Source of the DNA: Elusimicrobiota bacterium
GTDB taxonomy: Bacteria > Elusimicrobiota > Elusimicrobia > UBA1565 > UBA9628
Assembly (NCBI GenBank): GCA_003452935.1
Contig: DMMY01000004.1
Coordinates: 62,001 to 126,000 of the forward strand
Direction of reading: 5' to 3'
Length of the DNA stretch: 64,000 bases
The translations under genes were made by a program, and so were the position numbers. Under the pieces are notes generated by a model. That model searched no databases, had not been told where the DNA came from, and saw nothing but the letters and a program-made list of their open reading frames with translations. Positions 59,541-64,000 of the stretch are shown here, one piece after another (within the stretch, counting starts at the first letter, position 1; each line of letters opens with the position of its first letter).

Positions 59541-60790
59541 TTTTTGACGCGCTTGACGCGCGCGCCGATCGACCGCAATTTGACCTCGACTCGCTCATAA
59601 CCCCGGTCGATGTGATAGACCCGATGGATATCGCTGCGGCCGCGGGCCGCCAGGCCCGCCACCAGCAGCGCCGCTCCCGCGCGTATGTCCGAGGCCATGA
59701 TGGGCGCGCCGCCCAAGGCGGCGACGCCGTCCACGAATGCCGAGTCGCCCGACACCGATATGCGCGCCCCCATGCGCGCCAGCTCGGCGGCGTGCAGAAA
59801 ACGATTCTCGAAGACCGTCTCCCGGATGCGGCTGCGGCCCCGCGCCAAGCACATCCAAGCCAGCCAGGGCGCCTGCAGGTCGGTGGGAAAGCCCGGATAC
59901 GGGGCGGTAACGATGGCGACCGCCCTGGGCCGGCCTTTCATGGAGACGCGAAGTTCACCCGCGCCTTCGCGCACCACGGCTCCGGCCTCGCGCATTTTGA
60001 GGGTCAAGGCCCGGACGTGGCGCGGCTCGACGCCCAGAAGGCGCAGGCTCCCCTGGCAGGCCGCGGCGGCCAGCATGAAGGTGCCCGCCTCGATGCGATC
60101 CGGGATCACCACATGACGCGCCGCGTGGAGATCGCGCGCGCCGCGCACCTCCACGACCGGAGTGCCGGCGCCGCGCACGCGCGCGCCGAGGGCATTGAGA
60201 AAACGGGCGAGGTCCTCGATTTCCGGCTCCCGCGCCGCGTTGACGATAGTGGTCACGCCCGGAACGGCCGCGGCCGCCATCATGACGTTCTCGGTGGCGC
60301 CCACGCTGGGGAATTTGAAGCGCACCCGCCCCGGCCGCAGGGGAGAATCCAAGATGATGTCGCCCTGGTCCAAGGTCCGCCGGGCTCCCAAATCCTCGAA
60401 AGCCTTGAGGTGAATGTCTATCGGCCTGACCCCGATGGCGCAGCCGCCCGGAATAGGCACCCGAACCCAGCCGAAACGGGCCAGCAGAGGACCCGCGACG
60501 AGCACGGAAGCGCGCATTTGCTTGACCAGTTCGTAGGGCGCGCGGGTCTTGAGGGGCTTGCGCGCGATGATCCGTACCCGCGTTCCGGAAACCTGGACAT
60601 GCTTGCCTATGGCTTCCAGAACCCTGAAGGTCAGCCTGATGTCGCGCAGGCGCACGGGCACGTTGTCCACCACGCACTCCTCGTCTGTGAGCAAGGTCGC
60701 CAGGAGGATGGGCAACGCCGAGTTCTTGGAGCCGCTCACGCGCAGCTTGCCGCGCAAGGGAGTTCCGCCGTCGATAATGAGCCGATCCAT
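59537..60790 (-). CDS. murA: UDP-N-acetylglucosamine 1-carboxyvinyltransferase
   Basis: The 417-residue enzyme makes the first committed peptidoglycan precursor from UDP-GlcNAc and phosphoenolpyruvate. It begins MDRLIIDGGTPLRGKLRVSGSKNSAL, carries the active-site cysteine in PIPGGCAIGVRPID (the site attacked by fosfomycin, not replaced by Asp), and has GATENVMMAA and TDLQAPW. It is full-length. Confidence 0.96.
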   Translation of the reverse strand: MDRLIIDGGTPLRGKLRVSGSKNSALPILLATLLTDEECVVDNVPVRLRDIRLTFRVLEAIGKHVQVSGTRVRIIARKPLKTRAPYELVKQMRASVLVAGPLLARFGWVRVPIPGGCAIGVRPIDIHLKAFEDLGARRTLDQGDIILDSPLRPGRVRFKFPSVGATENVMMAAAAVPGVTTIVNAAREPEIEDLARFLNALGARVRGAGTPVVEVRGARDLHAARHVVIPDRIEAGTFMLAAAACQGSLRLLGVEPRHVRALTLKMREAGAVVREGAGELRVSMKGRPRAVAIVTAPYPGFPTDLQAPWLAWMCLARGRSRIRETVFENRFLHAAELARMGARISVSGDSAFVDGVAALGGAPIMASDIRAGAALLVAGLAARGRSDIHRVYHIDRGYERVEVKLRSIGARVKRVKK

Positions 60791-60818
60791 TTAAAACGAC
60801 CTCTCGTGTCGCGCTAAT

Positions 60819-61676
60819 CTACCATTTTCCGGCCACGATCCGATCCAGCCCCTGCATGTCCCGCCGCAGCTCAAGGCGCGAGAAACCATGGGTCTTGAAC
60901 AGATCCAGGACTTGACGGCCCTGGTCCGCGCCGATCTCCAGCAGCAGCCACCCCCCCTTCTTAAGACGCCGGGGAGCATCCGCGGCGATGGCGCGCAGAG
61001 CCTTGAGGCCGTCCCTGCCCCCGTCCAGGGCCAGACGCGGCTCCCGGCGGACCTCGGCGTCAAGCCGCTCGATCTCGGCGCTGGGAATATAGGGCGGATT
61101 GGAGATCACCAGATCGGCCCCACCCAAAAGACAGGCTGCCGGCTCGAACAAGTCCTCCCGGATAAAGCGAATTTGCCGGGTCACCGAGTGCGACCGGGCG
61201 TTCCTGCGGGCCAGGGCCAGGGCCGCGGGGCTGATATCCGTGGCGCAAATCGACGCCGCCGGGAAACTCCGGGCCAGAGCGATGGCGATGCAGCCCGTGC
61301 CCGTGCCGATCTCCAGCACGGATACCCGCTCGCGGCCCAACGCGCGCAGCCGGAGCTGCGCCTCGGCCACCAGCTCCTCGGTCTCGGGTCTGGGCACGAG
61401 CGCGGCCGCATCGACCGCGACGTCGAACCCCATGAAATTCTGACGGCCCAGCACGTACGCCAGGGGGACGCGGCGCGCCCGCGCGGCCAGATAGCGCCGC
61501 AAAAGGCGGCCTTGCTCCCCGCTCAGAGCCCGGGATGAGCGAAGGAGGGCCTCGTTGCGGCCGCACTGGAGCACCGCGGCCAGGAGGAGTTCCGCGTTGG
61601 CGCGAGCCTCGGGAACGCCTCGATTCTCCAAAAAAAATACCGCTTCCTCAAGCGCTGATTTCAAAACCGCCGGCAT
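60819..61676 (-). CDS. prmC: Release factor glutamine methyltransferase
   Basis: The 285-residue enzyme methylates the GGQ glutamine of release factors using SAM. It has an N-terminal helical domain, the SAM loop VLEIGTGTGCIAIALA and the catalytic DLVISNPPYIPS. ATG at 61676 overlaps the last base of the prfA stop, so the enzyme is made with its substrate. Confidence 0.95.
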   Translation of the reverse strand: MPAVLKSALEEAVFFLENRGVPEARANAELLLAAVLQCGRNEALLRSSRALSGEQGRLLRRYLAARARRVPLAYVLGRQNFMGFDVAVDAAALVPRPETEELVAEAQLRLRALGRERVSVLEIGTGTGCIAIALARSFPAASICATDISPAALALARRNARSHSVTRQIRFIREDLFEPAACLLGGADLVISNPPYIPSAEIERLDAEVRREPRLALDGGRDGLKALRAIAADAPRRLKKGGWLLLEIGADQGRQVLDLFKTHGFSRLELRRDMQGLDRIVAGKW

Positions 61677-62737
61677 CAGGAGCGGCTCCCTTCAAGGGCT
61701 TTTCGGCGCGCTTCCTCGCGCAAGGCCTCGAGCACCGCCCCGATATCGCCTTCCATGACGGCCGGCAAGTTGTGCCACGAGACTTCGAGCCGATGATCGG
61801 TCACGCGGTTCTGCGGGAAATTGTAGGTGCGGATTTTCTCCGAGCGGTCGCCCGTGCCCACCTGGATGCGCCGGGCCGAAACGTTCTCGGCCGCGGCCTT
61901 TTCCCGCTGGATATCGGCCAGCTTGGCGGCCAAGACCTTGAGGGCCTTGATCTTGTTCTTGAGCTGCGAGCGCTCGTCCTGGCACTGCACCACCAAGCCC
62001 GTGGGCAGGTGGGTGATGCGGATGGCGGTTTCCACCTTGTTGACGTTCTGCCCGCCCGCCCCGCCGGCCCGGTAAGTGTCGATCTTGAGGTCCTCGGGCT
62101 TGATATCCACCTCCACCGCCTCGACCTCGGGCATGACCGCCACGGTGACGGTCGAGGTGTGGATGCGGCCCGAGGCTTCGGTGACGGGCACGCGTTGGAC
62201 GCGATGAACGCCGCCTTCGTGGCGAAGCCAGGAGTAGACCCCGCGGCCCTGGATAAAGAGCACGGCTTGCTTGACGCCTTTAAGTCCCGTGGCGCTCAGA
62301 TCAACGAGCTCCGGCCTCCAGCCCTTGGACTCGGAGAAACGGGTGTAAAGACGCAGGAGTTCGGCCGCGAAGAGAGCGGCCTCCTCCCCTCCCGCGCCGG
62401 CCCGGATTTCAAGAAAAACGCTTCTATCCTCGCTGGGATCCTTGGGAATGAGCTCCAGACGAAGTTCCTCTTCCAGGGCCTTGCACTTCTGGGCGACCTG
62501 GGGCTTCTCCGAAGCGGCCATCTCCCTCAGTTCCGGGTCGCTGCTGGAAAGCAGTCCATCGAGGTCCGAGAGCTCGCGTTCCAGGCAGGAAAGCTCCCGC
62601 ACCCGCGCGACCAGGGGCGCGAGTTCGGCGTGGCGGCGGGAGAGCTCCTTGAGATCCGCGGCGGAAAGCTCGCCGCGGGCCAGGCGTTGCTCCAGGTCCG
62701 CGAACTCTTTATGCAGCTGTTCTAGTCTGGGATCCAT
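61676..62737 (-). CDS. prfA: Peptide chain release factor 1
   Basis: The 353-residue factor ends translation at UAA and UAG. It has the GGQ catalytic loop (RAGGAGGQNVNKVETAIR) and the RF1-type PxT motif in HRVQRVPVTEASGRIHTS, which sets it apart from RF2 (SPF). Overlaps prmC by one base. Confidence 0.96.
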   Translation of the reverse strand: MDPRLEQLHKEFADLEQRLARGELSAADLKELSRRHAELAPLVARVRELSCLERELSDLDGLLSSSDPELREMAASEKPQVAQKCKALEEELRLELIPKDPSEDRSVFLEIRAGAGGEEAALFAAELLRLYTRFSESKGWRPELVDLSATGLKGVKQAVLFIQGRGVYSWLRHEGGVHRVQRVPVTEASGRIHTSTVTVAVMPEVEAVEVDIKPEDLKIDTYRAGGAGGQNVNKVETAIRITHLPTGLVVQCQDERSQLKNKIKALKVLAAKLADIQREKAAAENVSARRIQVGTGDRSEKIRTYNFPQNRVTDHRLEVSWHNLPAVMEGDIGAVLEALREEARRKALEGSRS

Positions 62738-62748
62738 ACAATGAACAA

Positions 62749-62770
62749 CCCCGGCCCAAGAGGGCCGGGG
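62749..62770 (-). terminator. Intrinsic-terminator-like hairpin after rpmE
   Basis: A 9-bp perfect G/C stem (62749-62757 with 62762-62770) and four-base loop lies 18 bases after the rpmE stop. On the minus strand it is followed by TTGTTCATT, a weak T-tract, then prfA. Confidence 0.6.
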
Positions 62771-62788
62771 CTGGCGCGCGCGGCGGGT

Positions 62789-63142
62789 CTACGCGTCCTT
62801 CTTGGCCGGTTTCTTCGGAGTCTTGGCCTTGTCTTCCTTCTTGGGAGCGGTGCTCAGGATGTTGCGGCGGATGGCCTTGCCGCCGACCTGCTCAAGCTTC
62901 TTGACCGTGCTCTTGACCGGCTTGCGCACCACGGTCTTGCCGCCGGTGGATTCGAAGCGTTTCTTGAATTTCTCCACGCGGCCGGCGGTGTCCACGAGCC
63001 TCTGCTGGCCGGTGTAGAAAGGATGGCAGGCCGAGCAGATCTCCAGCTTGATGAGCTCCTTGGTGGAGCGGGTCTCGAAGGTGTTGCCGCAGGCGCAGAC
63101 GACCTTGGAGTTTGCGTAGATGGGATGAATTCCAGCTTTCAT
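62789..63142 (-). CDS. rpmE: Ribosomal protein bL31 with long basic tail
   Basis: The 117-residue protein begins MKAGIHPIYANSKVVCACGN and carries the zinc-type cysteine pairs CAC and CSAC, then CHPFYTGQQRLVDTAGRVEKF, as in bL31. AGGAAGGA upstream of ATG 63142 sets the start. The usual protein ends near residue 70; here about 45 more residues, rich in Lys and Pro (KEDKAKTPKKPAKKDA), follow. The tail probably contacts rRNA. Confidence 0.94.
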   Translation of the reverse strand: MKAGIHPIYANSKVVCACGNTFETRSTKELIKLEICSACHPFYTGQQRLVDTAGRVEKFKKRFESTGGKTVVRKPVKSTVKKLEQVGGKAIRRNILSTAPKKEDKAKTPKKPAKKDA

Positions 63143-63248
63143 GGTGTATTCCTTCCTCGGAGAATTGAGTTTGATAATTATACCAAAATAAGTCGCCTCT
63201 GTTGCGGATCTAAAAATCAGGACGGGACGGATAAGCCCAGCCCTGGGG

Positions 63249-64000
63249 CTATCTGACCTGCAGTCCTTTGGGCGGGAAAGGAGCTTTCGCGCCGGCGGCC
63301 GCGGAAGGGACAAGAATGATTTTGTCGCAAATCAAGGTTTGAGAGTTGTCATAATTCGAATTGACATTGACCAGGCTATGGGAACCCGCGACCCCTGCGC
63401 TCAACGAGAATTGGCTCATGGCGGTCCGCAGCGGCGGGACCGACACTGTCGACATGGGATGCCAAGTCCCGGCGGCTCCGCTTCCCGGCCGGTCGCCATC
63501 GTCGAAGCTGATTCTCGGCGTGAAGACAATCGGCGCGTTGCTGTTGTTGTACCAATACGCCAACATCACTTCTCCCGGCGCGAAGTTCCTTGCCGCGCCT
63601 CGAACTCCCTGATAATTATATTGGCCGCTGCTTCCAACGGTGACGGCCATGCCGCCTGGGCCCGCAGCCACGTAATTCGTATATGCGTCTTTGAGCAACG
63701 CGCCCCATCCGGGAAGCCCGAAAACATGGGGCTGGGCGAAATCAACCAGGGCGATCGAGCATGAAGAGGCTGAAAAGCAGTCCGGGTCCGCGCAATCCGT
63801 CAAGGCATCCGCGTCATTGTCGATTAAATCCGCGCAAATTTCAGGATTATGGATGGTGAGGGAAAAATCCTTGCTTGTTTGTTGATTGAACGAACTTGAC
63901 TCGCGGACTCTGACCTTGAAATTATAAGTCCCGACCGCCGTCGGGGTTCCGGAAACAAGCCCGTTGGTTGACAACGTCAAGCCGGCCGGAAGGCTTCCGG
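63249..64000 (-). CDS. Secreted Ig-like (He_PIG) surface protein, 5' partial
   Basis: The frame enters from the right edge and ends at 63249 (about 250 residues visible). The first part, LPAGLTLSTNGLVSGTPTAV, is the typical end of a putative Ig (He_PIG) repeat. A Cys/Asp-rich segment follows (NDADALTDCADPDCF), a pattern of repeated Asp seen in calcium- or metal-binding linkers. The rest is a beta-rich domain with many Ser/Asn/Gly (QYNYQGVRGAARNF, YWYNNSNAP) that I do not recognise. It is probably exported and exposed on the cell surface. The N-terminus and signal peptide lie outside the window. Confidence 0.7.
   Translation of the reverse strand, partial: GSLPAGLTLSTNGLVSGTPTAVGTYNFKVRVRESSSFNQQTSKDFSLTIHNPEICADLIDNDADALTDCADPDCFSASSCSIALVDFAQPHVFGLPGWGALLKDAYTNYVAAGPGGMAVTVGSSGQYNYQGVRGAARNFAPGEVMLAYWYNNSNAPIVFTPRISFDDGDRPGSGAAGTWHPMSTVSVPPLRTAMSQFSLSAGVAGSHSLVNVNSNYDNSQTLICDKIILVPSAAAGAKAPFPPKGLQVR

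Noticed and set aside
1..64000. tRNA, rRNA or CRISPR array
   Set aside because: No cloverleaf-type sequence, rRNA core or regularly spaced direct repeats were found by reading; a covariance search would be needed to exclude small RNAs.

Overview
The window is GC-rich, densely coded DNA from a Gram-negative bacterium. LptD, Tol-Pal components, an outer-membrane beta-barrel protein and periplasmic enzymes show an outer membrane. The gene style suggests Elusimicrobiota or a close relative: GuaB3-type IMP dehydrogenase, a type IV pilin-like protein with a single Gly-Phe cleavage site, many secreted proteins with long Ala/Pro-rich leaders, and stand-alone receiver proteins. This assignment is an inference; no rRNA or other decisive marker is present. 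No tRNA, CRISPR array or complete transposon was seen. No gene-free stretch exceeds 300 bases; the longest is 16640-16916.

Region 1 (1-16639, minus strand) is an alpha-glucan locus. It holds an SLC45-like maltose/sucrose MFS transporter (cut by the left edge), a duplicated PQ-loop (SWEET-like) membrane protein, three GH13 glycosidases (two exported, one apparently cytoplasmic with a glucodextranase-like C-terminal domain), two large unrecognised membrane proteins, a DUF6268-like beta-barrel, two small membrane proteins (DUF2752, DUF4234) and an exported HAD phosphatase. A plausible flow is extracellular or periplasmic cleavage of alpha-glucan, uptake of maltodextrins, then internal cleavage.

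Region 2 (16917-27645, plus strand) is a tight purine operon: guaB3-guaA-purC-purS(tandem)-purL-purQ-purF-purD-purE. A two-hairpin palindromic element sits just after the upstream start codon of both guaA and purC.

Region 3 (27752-37111) pairs a three-subunit xanthine dehydrogenase-family molybdoenzyme with cofactor synthesis: an XRE regulator, a rhodanese, a MocA-like cytidylyltransferase, moaA, a moaC-mog fusion, moeA, moaD and moaE, then a YaeQ protein. A 96-bp MITE-like element fills the convergent gap at 32105-32200.

Region 4 (37117-50924) is mixed housekeeping and signalling: MscS channel, ahcY, DEAD-box helicase, a DsbA-like/MauE-like redox pair, single-domain receivers, a PAS-GGDEF protein, pal-cpoB-tolB, a response regulator-histidine kinase-L,D-transpeptidase operon and a type IV pilin ending at a 20-bp terminator stem.

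Region 5 (51000-64000, minus strand) holds nucleotide-sugar genes (rmlA-like, an epimerase, rfbB) with thymidine kinase, a receiver, lptD, a ROK kinase, folC, murA, prmC, prfA, rpmE and a partial Ig-like surface protein cut by the right edge.

A recurrent feature across the window is a -10 box 6-8 bases before the start codon, which predicts many leaderless mRNAs. The genes themselves are mostly recognisable. The most unusual observations are the paired palindromic elements in the purine operon, the tandem PurS, the unrecognised proteins of the glucan locus with a shared signal-peptide module, and the leaderless promoters.
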